Shown: one piece after another, positions 48,901 through 64,000 of the stretch | Numbering within the stretch: position 1 is the first letter of the stretch | Layout of the letters: every line of letters begins with the position of its first letter | Source: Phallusia fumigata | Lineage: Eukaryota > Chordata > Ascidiacea > Phlebobranchia > Ascidiidae | NCBI GenBank assembly: GCA_008931825.1 | Contig: QXVZ01034699.1 | Location: forward strand, 1 to 64,000 | Direction: 5' to 3' | DNA length: 64,000 bases | Made by a program: the position numbers and the translations under genes | The notes under the pieces: generated by a model | What the model saw: the letters and a program-made list of their open reading frames with translations, nothing else | The model's database searches: none | What the model was told of the DNA's origin: nothing

Positions 48901-51585
48901 TCATAACTATAATCTTTTGAGTAGGTGATTATAACAATAACTAAGAAAACCCAATGACACACCACAGTGGCCCAATCTACAAACCTTATGTGCCTAACAG
49001 GTCAACTGTTGGGACTTTACCATCATGACATGTTCACCAAGCTGTCTAAATTTCAACCAGTTCTGACATTTCTTGCCCAACTTAAGGGGCTAACAGGGTA
49101 ATTGCTGGGGCTTTAAGGTGAAAGAAGGAAATTGATACACCTCACTGGCACTGGTTCTACAAACTGTGTGAATTTCATTCAATTTAAACATCGTTTAATA
49201 ACTTGCCCATTCTAGCGGGCTAGTGCGGTAAACACTGGAACTATGGCAGAAAATTTATAATTCGAACACCACAATGAATGTTGTGCTCTACAAACTCTAT
49301 GCATTTTATGCAATTTGGGCATTGTTTAAAATCTAACTCATTTTGGGGTTAGCAGGGTAACTAATGGGCTACAGGGTTAAACAAAAAAATTGGTGTACCT
49401 TAATGGCATATTTTACAAACTGTGTATATTTCAACAATTCAGACAATGTGGGATACATCTTGGGCTATAGGTAAAGCAAAAAAAACAAACCACAGAAAGC
49501 TCCGACAACTCTGTTTATTTTTCATTTTCCAACAAGTAGTTCATGATAATACCCTAATTTGTACGATTACTTGCCCAGAAACCTTGTTTTGTGGTGCTTT
49601 GACTGGGCTTTGTAAGCAACCCCGCTAGTGGCACACCCCCACAATATCAAGAATTAATCTAGTCTATAACATTCTTGGATTAAAGCAAGCAGGTACATTG
49701 TAGATGCTATATGGCCAGAATCTACAAAAGTTTACCAAACTTCAATAATCATTAGACTGTGTTTGAAGAGATTGTAAATTAACTTAAATAATGCCAGTAA
49801 ACAATCTAAAAAAGCAACACTATCAGTGTGACCCACATGTGTTATTGAAATAGTAATATGTACAGAGAGGGAGTCAGGTAAATGTGCATGATTGGTGTTG
49901 TTTCCAATCCTGCTACCGCAATGTCTATCAGCGGGCCACACAACATTGTGCATGCGACCTGACCCATGTGTACGTGAATAAATGTGTATAAACCCACATG
50001 GCAAATAGAAATCAAAAAGTCAACCCTATAGCCGCACTACGCATCAGAGCAAAGTTATTGTTTTACAGCATGATATAGTAAACATATTTAGCACTATGCA
50101 CTGTTACCACTGTGCATTCATGGTTTAATTTTTACAAACTGAATAACTGCCGCAGGATGGAAGTCTGTTTTTTTATGAAAAGTAGAGGTGCTGTTTCAAC
50201 TGGTGTGAAGGTGCAGCCTAAAAATTAAACTTGTAAATCATGCCATGCGCATCATATCATTTTGTGTTTGGGGCATAGTCAGCGTTTAAACACATATTTG
50301 GGGCTGTAAGGTTAATAACTTGGCCAATCAGGCTGAAATTCTAAACAACCAACAGGGAGCACCCTATGTATGTACAATGTAAATTTTAATGCAGTTGGGT
50401 AAGTATGTCTGACTTAAAGTGCATGCAACCAAAAAATGAGTATTCGAGGTTCAAAAGGTGAAAAATAGGTGAATCCAACAAGAGTAACAAAATATTTTGG
50501 ATTGAACCAAATATTAAGTTACTTACTTATATTTTGGGAGCCTATGAGTTAAACTGATGGGTGAACCGAGGTAAAATGTTGTAAATGCACAACTTCAGAT
50601 GCCCATCAGTATGTGTGCAAATATGAAGAAATTTTAACAACCATTTCATGCAAGCAAACCCGCATTAGACAGAAAAAATAATTAAAACAGTATGTGTCCC
50701 CTTTGTGAAAAGGGACCCATAAAATTAGTGGTTAAAGGGCACTAAAAGTCGCAGAATACTTTACATTGTATAAACTATTAAACAGGAAACTTCCAGGTGA
50801 CCTACTTTATTAAATATTGGTACTTTTAAAATTTTTATGTTTTGGGGGTCTATGGGTTACCCAATAAAACTGGGGTTAAAAAGTTACAAAAACAAAGTGA
50901 AAGTGAAAACATTATGTGTCCCTTCATGGAAGGGGGCCTGTAACTAGCAGGAAAATAAAACAAACTTCAGAATCCGACTCCACACTTGGTAGTTGTTCTA
51001 CAACATTTGAAATCACAGTCCCCCAATTCGTAATGACGCTGTTTTCAAATTCTGAAAGATTGTTGTGAGGGTCTGTATAATATTAATAAAAGCCTTTTAG
51101 ACAAACATGCAATTTAAAGGGTCATCTCTATGCAGATAGTGGGCCACATAAAATTTAACAGACCATTTAGGACTTTAAACAGAGATGTAGATTAGGCGTA
51201 AGACAGTAAATATTCCTGAAGAAAAAATTAGTTTTGTAAAGAAAAAACACAATAGCAAATGCTTCCATAGCATCTAAATGACATATACCCAAATCACCAG
51301 ATTTTACCTCAAAAACAATTTTATTACAAGAGAATGTTGTTAACTTGCCCATTTTTAGTTGTTGTCATGTTGTTTATGTCACAAAACATAGATGGGTACA
51401 TACACCCCATTTAAATTATGCCTAAAATGCTTTTATCATCATCCTAACTTTGACTTTGTATCAACAAAAACCAGATATGATTTGTCACATTTAAAATGTT
51501 TGAAATGTCTTTAGAAAACCACACTTACCCATGTCGTGAGAAAAATAGTATTAAAAGTATCTACTTGGTTTCCATCACTAAATTT
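27976..51585 (-). CDS. Large protein with five NDPK-like modules (5' end unresolved)
   Basis: Thirty-seven exons in order: 51529-51585, 48352-48478, 47789-47863, 47552-47679, 47331-47412, 47130-47267, 46885-46958, 43321-43415, 43166-43255, 42582-43084, 41196-41307, 40952-41055, 40819-40898, 38382-38615 (second copy 39458-39691), 37851-38060, 37676-37775, 36789-36949, 36209-36382, 35601-35720, 35422-35518, 35115-35369, 34856-35053, 34568-34787, 34357-34505, 34107-34240, 33739-33868, 33517-33671, 32400-32507, 32218-32331, 31415-31613, 31168-31262, 30916-31020, 30655-30859, 30456-30587, 28760-28807, 28243-28651, 27976-28159. Every junction keeps phase, giving 1866 codons plus a stop. The first half is acidic and low in complexity. 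Five NDPK-fold modules follow: about residues 880-1000 (GKSAIKKVQNIIGPRDP, SLNAVYG), 1085-1190 (RPVTIILLGRENA), 1255-1400 (VVVLALLGNS, SSALLCVLRRINA), 1485-1630 (ASVLIIKPDAF, GPADPREA, NAIHVSE, LFFPEG) and 1675-1805 (LTSGPSFVLFMQRENG). Only module four keeps the active-site-type His; the GSD after it has become VSE. I know no named orthologue. Metazoan proteins with several NDPK domains (NME7, NME8) are axonemal, so a ciliary scaffold is a guess. The start codon was not found. Confidence 0.85.
29240..29720 (+). mobile_element. Second dispersed family ('family B') copy
   Basis: It shares with 50235-50720 the ordered words ACATGTATTTGCAGCTGTAAGG, CCAATCAGGCTAAAATTTTAAACAACC, ATTTTAATACATTTGG, TTTGGGAGCCTTTGGG, AGTGCACAACTTTAGACACCCATC and a worn hairpin end (GTGTCACCTTCGTGGAAAGGG). 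The end resembles the family A hairpin, so the two families are probably related. There is no coding potential. Confidence 0.55.
29872..30240 (+). mobile_element. Family A element, short copy
   Basis: It starts AAACTAGAAGGGTGGCTTTCACTATATTTCCATTC, the family 5' end. One worn core unit and the CCAGCTGTAAAAG 3' block follow; the hairpin itself is lost. Confidence 0.6.
32606..33470 (+). mobile_element. Family A element in an NDPK-gene intron
   Basis: It starts with AAAGGTGGCGTTCTCCATATTTTCATTCCACATAC. The 5' block is interrupted by a pure C run (32758-32783). Three or four worn core units follow (GGGGTAACTAAAAGGGCTATGGGG), then the A-rich 3' stretch. The hairpin is worn. Confidence 0.6.
32758..32783. 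repeat. Pure C run of 26 bases
   Basis: Sister copies read CATGATTGTTTCTGCAGGCAGAAACGCATGGG here before CCCACACATGCAA. A homopolymer replaces that stretch, the same fault as the G runs elsewhere in this family. Confidence 0.8.
37223..37642. mobile_element. hAT-type MITE rich in GTAATTGTAATT, exact 8-bp target duplication
   Basis: The ends CAGAGTTGGATCATTTACAA and ATGTAATTGATCAAACTCTG are inverted repeats. The flanks at 37215-37222 and 37643-37650 both read GTCAGCAG. The interior is made of GTAATTGTAATT-like words. It lies in the intron between exons 37676-37775 and 36789-36949 of the NDPK gene. Confidence 0.85.
38239..39313. repeat. First copy of a duplicated block carrying an NDPK-gene exon
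   Basis: It is near-identical to 39315-40298, with a single N between them (39314). It starts GGTTACAGGAGATGTAATAG and ends GGGTTTCTACTTATCATAATA. It contains exon 38382-38615. The copies differ by scattered substitutions and a few indels, as two haplotypes would. Confidence 0.85.
39315..40298. repeat. Second copy of the duplicated block, including the same exon
   Basis: It contains 39458-39691, whose 78 codons encode the same protein segment as 38382-38615; the one coding change I noticed is silent (GCT/GCG in an Ala codon). Including both copies keeps the frame, so the sequence alone does not exclude a real exon duplication. The N join favours an assembly duplicate. Confidence 0.85.
40236..40620 (+). 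mobile_element. Related repeat fragment ending in the family hairpin
   Basis: TACCTGCATTACATTGGGTTTCTACTTATCC and CCCCCACACATACAAAGC match the family A 5' block. The segment closes with ATGTGTCCCCTTCATGGAAGGGGACC (40576-40601). The core array is absent. Confidence 0.5.
41806..42283. mobile_element. Possible inverted-repeat element within an NDPK-gene intron
   Basis: CAAGGATGGCACTATGGTACA at the left and TGTACCAACGTACCACCATCCTTG at the right are roughly inverted. The interior repeats GGTAC/GGCAC words. No target duplication is seen. Around it, 41405-42540 holds other worn repeat sequence (CAGGGATTTTAAT, CGGAATCCTAGGATT) but no exon. Confidence 0.35.
43085..43165 (-). other. 81-nt intron that is open and in frame
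   Basis: The NDPK-gene intron between exons 43166-43255 and 42582-43084 has a GT donor (GTGCAAC) and a TTTTGGCAG acceptor. It is 27 codons long and has no stop in the reading frame. Retention would add a hydrophobic insert and leave the rest of the protein in frame. Confidence 0.55.
43616..44220 (+). mobile_element. Family A element, worn copy broken by a duplicated join
   Basis: It starts AACTAGAAAGGTGGCTTATACCATATTGCCATTCC. Worn core units follow. Positions 43994-44098 repeat as 44100-44204 across the N at 44099. The hairpin is not seen. Confidence 0.5.
44135..45109. repeat. Two near-identical 487-bp blocks joined by an N
   Basis: 44135-44621 and 44623-45109 both run from AACAGTGCTTACTAATTTG to CTAGAAGGTAA, with only a few substitutions. 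The N at 44622 joins them. The pattern is the same as at 39314 and 52259. Confidence 0.85.
45342..46506. mobile_element. hAT element with CATAGGCGTCGATTT ends and exact 8-bp target duplication
   Basis: The terminal inverted repeats CATAGGCGTCGATTT and AAATCGACGCCTATG are perfect over 15 bp. GTGGTGTG flanks both sides (45334-45341 and 46507-46514). The inside has no transposase frame that I recognise, so it looks nonautonomous. A 74-bp stretch is doubled around the N at 46220, so the true length is probably about 1.09 kb. It lies in the NDPK-gene intron between exons 46885-46958 and 43321-43415. Confidence 0.9.
46417..46458. repeat. Perfect 19-bp inverted repeat with 4-base loop
   Basis: The arms AAAACCAGGGGTGACAATA and TATTGTCACCCCTGGTTTT surround CATA. 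The palindrome lies about 48 bases inside the right end of the hAT element. It could be a subterminal hairpin of the element or a cloning- or replication-prone palindrome. Confidence 0.9.
48672..49480 (+). mobile_element. Family A element, worn copy
   Basis: It has 5' block words (ACATATTGCCACTCCATATACACTATCAC, TTTGGGTCCCATAGTTAC, CCCCCCACACATGCAAAC), then about four worn core units up to 49460. The hairpin end is lost. Confidence 0.6.
49481..51528. other. Large 5' intron of the NDPK gene
   Basis: It holds a family B copy (50235-50720) and a second partial one (50740-50945) that also ends in a worn hairpin (GTGTCCCTTCATGGAAGGGGGCC). No exon with consistent phase is seen between 51529-51585 and 48352-48478. 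Confidence 0.5.
50235..50720 (+). mobile_element. Second dispersed family ('family B') copy
   Basis: It has the same ordered words as 29240-29720 (GTCAGCGTTTAAACACATATTTGG, CCAATCAGGCTGAAATTCTAAACAACC, TGCACAACTTCAGATGCCCATC) and ends in the hairpin-like TGTGTCCCCTTTGTGAAAAGGGACCC. Confidence 0.55.
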
Positions 51586-51834
51586 CTGCAAATATGTTTT
51601 TCATGAAGCTAGAAGCACCTAAACAAAAACCAATCAAATTTTTGTTTACATTTTTTATTTTGAAAAAAGGGCAGGGTAAAGAAAAAAAGAAAATAACATA
51701 ATCAGTGAAGTTTTATGTAGTTTAATGAATACAAAAAAAGGAAAAATCTAATACCAAATTAAACAAGGTGTTTTAAATTGTAAAGGTAATATTCTGCACC
51801 AAATGTAACATTAACTTCTTTAAACAACTCTATT

Positions 51835-52683
51835 GCCATAAAAAAATCTATATTGCCATAAAAATGTAGGCATATATTCATATGTATGTATCTTTTAGCA
51901 AGAGATGGGAACAAATGACTCGTTTATTAAATGTTGAAGTCAATTATAACCATCCGAAACCAAGTCTTAGTCCGTCATACTGTTTTGCAGTGATTTCTCT
52001 AATTCAAAACATACGTGGTTTGCAACAAAAGTAGATCAAAGCTCGCTCCGCAATAATCGTCCGCGTACTTACCGCACTGCACATATCAAATCTAACGACA
52101 GCTTCACTCTGCTGCTCATAGCGACAATGATCAACGGACTGTGTCGATACATAGAAAGCGTATTTAAATTTAATCGCAACGCACCAGAAATGAAAATGGA
52201 AAATTCTTCGGCGTCACACGTCATGCAAACGTTTCCTGCATTGACAGTCTACAACAGGNGCCATAAAAAAATCTATATTGCCATAAAAATGTAGGCATAT
52301 ATTCATATGTATGTATCTTTTAGCAAGAGATGGGAACAAATGACTCGTTTATTAAATGTTGAAGTCAATTATAACCATCCGAAACCAAGTCTTAGTCCGT
52401 CATACTGTTTTGCAGTGATTTCTCTAATTCAAAACATACGTGGTTTGCAACAAAAGTAGATCAAAGCTCGCTTCGCAATAATCGTCCGCGTACTTTCCGC
52501 ACTGCACATATCAAATCTAACGACAGCTTCACTCTGCTGCTCATAGCGACAATGATCAACGGACTGTGTCGATACATAGAAAGCGTATTTAATTTTAAGC
52601 GCAACCCACCAGAAATGAAAATGGAAAATTCTTCGGCGTCACACGTCACGTAAACGTTTCCTGCATTGACAGTCTACAACAGG
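51835..52683. repeat. Two near-identical 424-bp blocks at the 5' end of the NDPK gene
   Basis: 51835-52258 and 52260-52683 differ at only a few bases and meet at the N at 52259. On the minus strand each carries an ATG-led frame starting MSSRVKLSLDLICAV. In the first copy the frame runs into a perfect donor (GCG/GTAAGT, exon end at 52073). In the second copy the same place reads GCG/GAAAGT. The block is less AT-rich than its surroundings and could be the promoter and first exon. However, its phase (2) does not fit the next exon 51529-51585 (phase 0), so the link is not shown. Confidence 0.55.
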
Positions 52684-55600
52684 GCCGGCAACGTTTTTCA
52701 ACCCACGGGTAAAAATCAAGATTCACACCAGACGTCCAGACGCGGTTAACGGTTGCGGCTGGCGATGCGTAGCGGCTGCATTTGTGCGCGGAAAATCCGC
52801 GCGACGCCTGAATCGGCAAGAGGCTTCACACCAGCAGTGCGGTTGCAACAACGGGGAGTCAAATCATTTTTTTGGCAGCAAAATAAGTCAATGTGCTTAC
52901 CAATTTGAGTGTCTCTACATTGATAAATCGTTGATAGGGAATTAAAGTTAGTACTACTTTGGCAAAAATTTATAGTAACAACACAATTTGCACAATTCCC
53001 ATCAGTATTTCATTACCTTTCTTTCCTAAATTGCTATTAAACGTTCATGAAACTATCAATCTACAAACAAAACTACTTAACAGCAAAAAGCCAGTGATGA
53101 TTTGTGAGCTGCAGACAGTGCACATAGCCTACTGTTTCGATGTGTAAGGTCTAACATCGTAATCATTATCACTCCGCTGACTAACCGCCAATATTACCGC
53201 AGGGAGGTTCTGGTTCGGTTCAAGTTTTAGAAAAACATAATTTTTTCGGGTTTTGTTCCGGTACACAATGGAGGTGGGTTATATCCTTCATTTGTTGTAC
53301 GAAGAACAACTTGCTTTCTTTTCCAAATTACATGTTTACTCCCAAATCGACCTATCCAGTCTTGTTGCAATTTTTTTAGTGATTTAAGTCTTTTTTTAAC
53401 TTCGTTTGTTGTACAACACACTTCTAATTTTCTCAGCCTTCTGGCAACTATGGCCCGTATATTCTACTCATTAATACAATTTTACCACCCATTCCACTAA
53501 TCAACGGATCAATTTTTTTCAAATTCCGAATCTTCCATCAGTTTTAATAGTCTCCCACCCTCAGTTACAAGTTCGGAACAATAAGCAGCGATTAATGTAG
53601 GCTATTCATATCTTTTTGTAGAAATAGGGGAGCCACTTTGATTTGGGATACAAATGCCGTTACTTTTTTGAAATAGTCTTTGTATTCATTCGAATGGTGC
53701 CAAAACTTGCATCCTATTACGAGACACGTTGACGCGTCCTTGCTAAACTTGCATCAAAAAGAGTGTAATTTGGCTAACTTTACTTATCATCCTGATGAAA
53801 GTTGTGCTACAACACAAGATTATAATTAGAGGAATGATAGAAACCTTGAGATTTCTTCCGTTTGTCCTTTCATTCAAACTACTATGAAACTCGAAAGTGA
53901 CCTGCAACATATCATCATTCATCCACTCTGAGAAATCCCCTCGCCAATTAAAGCAACTTGCACTATTCATTAATATTACGTCACAAAACTACAAACGAAA
54001 CATAGGGTTCAATTCCGCTGCGGGTTCGTAAGAAATTCTAATTTGCGCTTTATGTTCGGTTCAGGTTTCAAGAAAAAAAAACGCTTAAGTCGGTTCGCGG
54101 GTTTGAGTTCAGTCCTGGATCGACACCCTGGTATCCAGTGCATAAGGTTATAGCCTGCTGTATCAATCAATTCGTTTTTAACAACACGCTTTACCGCTGT
54201 GTGCGAGGCCTAGCCCTGCGCCGTTCGTCACACGAGAAACCCGTTTTGATGAGCGCGCCCGCCCAGCAAGTTATGCAATACAGATTTCAGCATGGCTCTC
54301 ACATATACGTAAATGCATTACGTTTTGCTGCAACAGTAAACACAAATAAGTTACCTAACAGATTTCTTCATTAAACACAAAAAACTCTGCAACACCAGCG
54401 CACAAACGCATGGCGTCATATGGACATGCAGACACGGTGAAATAAATAGGCCAAGTGGAACATACCGATTCTTGCTGCACCATTTTACCGGCCTGCCTAT
54501 CATGTAGCCTACGTAGTTCTAAATTTTTATTCTCAGTTTTTTCCCTTCTTATGGGGCTGCAACGTCTTGTAAAACCTTGTTTTACTTAACAGTTCAGCAA
54601 AAAAATGCATGCTACGTTGTTTCTGCTCGGTAAACTTGGTAGCCTATTGGTCCACCTTTCGCTATAACGTTAAACCTATAAAACCGCTCTATCTTTTGCA
54701 CTTTGAGATGCGGAGTGTGGACTAAGAAATCTATACTTGTTACTCTATGTTTTTTATCTCGACACAAATGTTCTGCCATAGACTTGTAAAAACATGGAAG
54801 GCCAACTCACTTGTGGAACTGACTTAGGGTACTGGCTGTGCTTTTAATACCCAGCAAAAACGCACTTATTTCAGATGTACTGTAACGCTGACTTGAACCG
54901 AGTGAACCGAGCGAATGGAACTTGATCTTAAAATCGGTTGGGACGTTAAATGACCAGACAGGGCTTTTAACGATGATTGAGTGTGTAAAACCCAGATGTT
55001 ATAGGTGCCCTAAGGTTCAGTTGTTGGTATTGGTTTATTGTTATATATCTAAAACAAACAAAAAATAATAATAAATTGTGTGATAAGCCGTCGATTTTAC
55101 GTGACAAATAAATAAGCGGTGTGAAAACAATAGGTCGTCCATTGCATGAACCAGTGTGAAATACATGTAGGAAATTTGATGTTTGTGTCAAGACTTAAGT
55201 GACTAAGTAGCAAGTAAATGTATGTCATTTTATAAGAGATGTTGAGGGTTTTCTTCTTTCTGCTCCTTGCACTTTAAAAGGAAAAAATACTACATCTACA
55301 TTGAGTGGGCAAAAAATAAGCAAGCCCAAACCAATTGTTTTTTGTCAGTATTGTGGTAAAAACCACGACGATCGTTAGTTTGGTTTGCTATGTCGTAATT
55401 CTCCAAAAACAGTTATATCTGAAATTAACTTATCATAATGCCTCGGACACGAATCTACTGTAAAAACTAGACTCAAGCCACCAAACAGAAAGACACTATA
55501 ATTTAAGTCGTTGGATATGCTAGCTGTGCCCATTGGCCGTACACGAGACATGGACCTTATAAAAAAAATGGCAATTATGCTTATGAGGTAATTTGAAAAG

Positions 55601-55969
55601 GAAGCCAGAGTTCTGCAAAAATATGTTTACAGTACAACACGTTTTTTGATAAATAGGTGGACAAGCCTTGAAACTGTTTATATTATAAGTGTATTTTCAT
55701 TGTTTTCGGAGATAAACTGTCATATCAATTTATTATGTTTAGTTTATCAACTTGTTGATTGTTTGTGTTCAACAAAGTTAATTTTTTGTGAAAATGTTAA
55801 CTTTGTATTGTTTTTGTGATTATTGTTTCATATAAAATATTTACATGTGTTCTTTTACAATGCTGGTAATTATCGATTTGCAGAAATGTAACAGTTAACA
55901 AGTTTTTGGTAAAAAAAAAAGAATGTGAACAAATATTCTCTTTGATTGCATACATCATAACTGACAAAA
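52684..55969. other. Head-to-head intergenic region between the NDPK gene and MRCK
   Basis: GC-richer sequence at 52690-52860 (TTCACACCAG...CTTCACACCAG) and at 53205-54130 (repeated CGGTTCAAGTTTTAGAAAAA-like words) looks like worn mobile DNA of types I cannot assign. Promoters for both neighbours should be here. I see no conserved protein frame. Confidence 0.35.
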
Positions 55970-63747
<7,778 letters not shown>

Positions 63748-64000
63748 TAACTGTGTAATCAGTGGCACAACTAGCGGAAGTTAAGGGGGTAGGCAAACTG
63801 CCAATATAAAAAAACGCCAAGGTCGTAACTATGGAGCATGCTTGGCCCTATTTTCACATGTCTCCCTTTCAATCTGTCTATGCCAACGGTAACGCAATTA
63901 AAAATGTTTACAGCTTTTAAAATCGCTGTTGAAAACTTTATTATGCAATCGCGTAGAAGCCTCTATTTAAATCCCACTGACGCATAAATTGAAATGTATT

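Noticed and set aside
53227-53421. Minus-strand frame with basic residues (VKKRLKSLKKLQQDW)
   Set aside because: No domain is recognised, it lies in worn repeat-like DNA, and it has no splice partners.
55290-55500. A short plus-strand stretch reading like a cysteine/histidine zinc knuckle (CQYCGKNH)
   Set aside because: It is too short and isolated to assign to any element or host gene, and no neighbouring domains were found.

Overview
The window is chordate-type eukaryotic DNA. It is AT-rich, has many short spliced exons and small introns, and is dense in miniature DNA transposons. The gene set (class IIa HDAC, tau-tubulin kinase, MRCK), the intron sizes and the repeat style fit a tunicate such as Ciona. 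That assignment is inference; no species-specific marker was checked.

I resolve four multi-exon genes by joining exons whose splice phases agree. (1) Minus strand, 13356 down to the left edge: the N-terminal regulatory half of a class IIa histone deacetylase (HDAC4/5/7/9 type). It carries the coiled coil, MEF2-binding helix, NLS and two 14-3-3 sites; the deacetylase domain lies off the left edge. (2) Plus strand, 15498-27023: a tau-tubulin kinase (TTBK). The exons for the middle of the kinase domain are absent, and a one-base gap (18649) lies in the interval where they belong. The tail carries an SxIP motif. (3) Minus strand, 51585-27976: a 37-exon gene that stays open through 1866 codons. 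It encodes a large protein with an acidic or low-complexity N-terminal half and five nucleoside-diphosphate-kinase-like modules, most of them catalytically degenerate. I do not recognise a named orthologue. (4) Plus strand, 55970 to the right edge: the N-terminus and first part of the kinase domain of an MRCK (CDC42BP) kinase.

Genes 1 and 2 are head to head, 2 and 3 converge tail to tail, and 3 and 4 are head to head. The products suggest signalling and cytoskeletal roles (HDAC shuttling, microtubule and cilium kinase, Cdc42-actin kinase), but nothing shows that they work together.

Most intronic and intergenic DNA is repeat. One dominant family ('family A' here) has a fixed 5' block, a core of tandem repeats of about 129 bp, and a 3' end with a GTCCCCTTC...GAAGGGGAC hairpin; this layout resembles Helentron-derived elements. 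Several hAT-type elements with 8-bp target duplications are present, some nested. An ATTCGAAT-rich satellite occurs twice.

The assembly has visible faults. Single N bases join flanks that are near-identical copies (probably unmerged haplotypes), duplicating one coding exon of gene 3. Runs of pure G or C up to 255 bases replace repeat sequence. One 173-base N gap lies at 58881-59053. I see no CRISPR array, operon, rRNA, tRNA or virus-like element.
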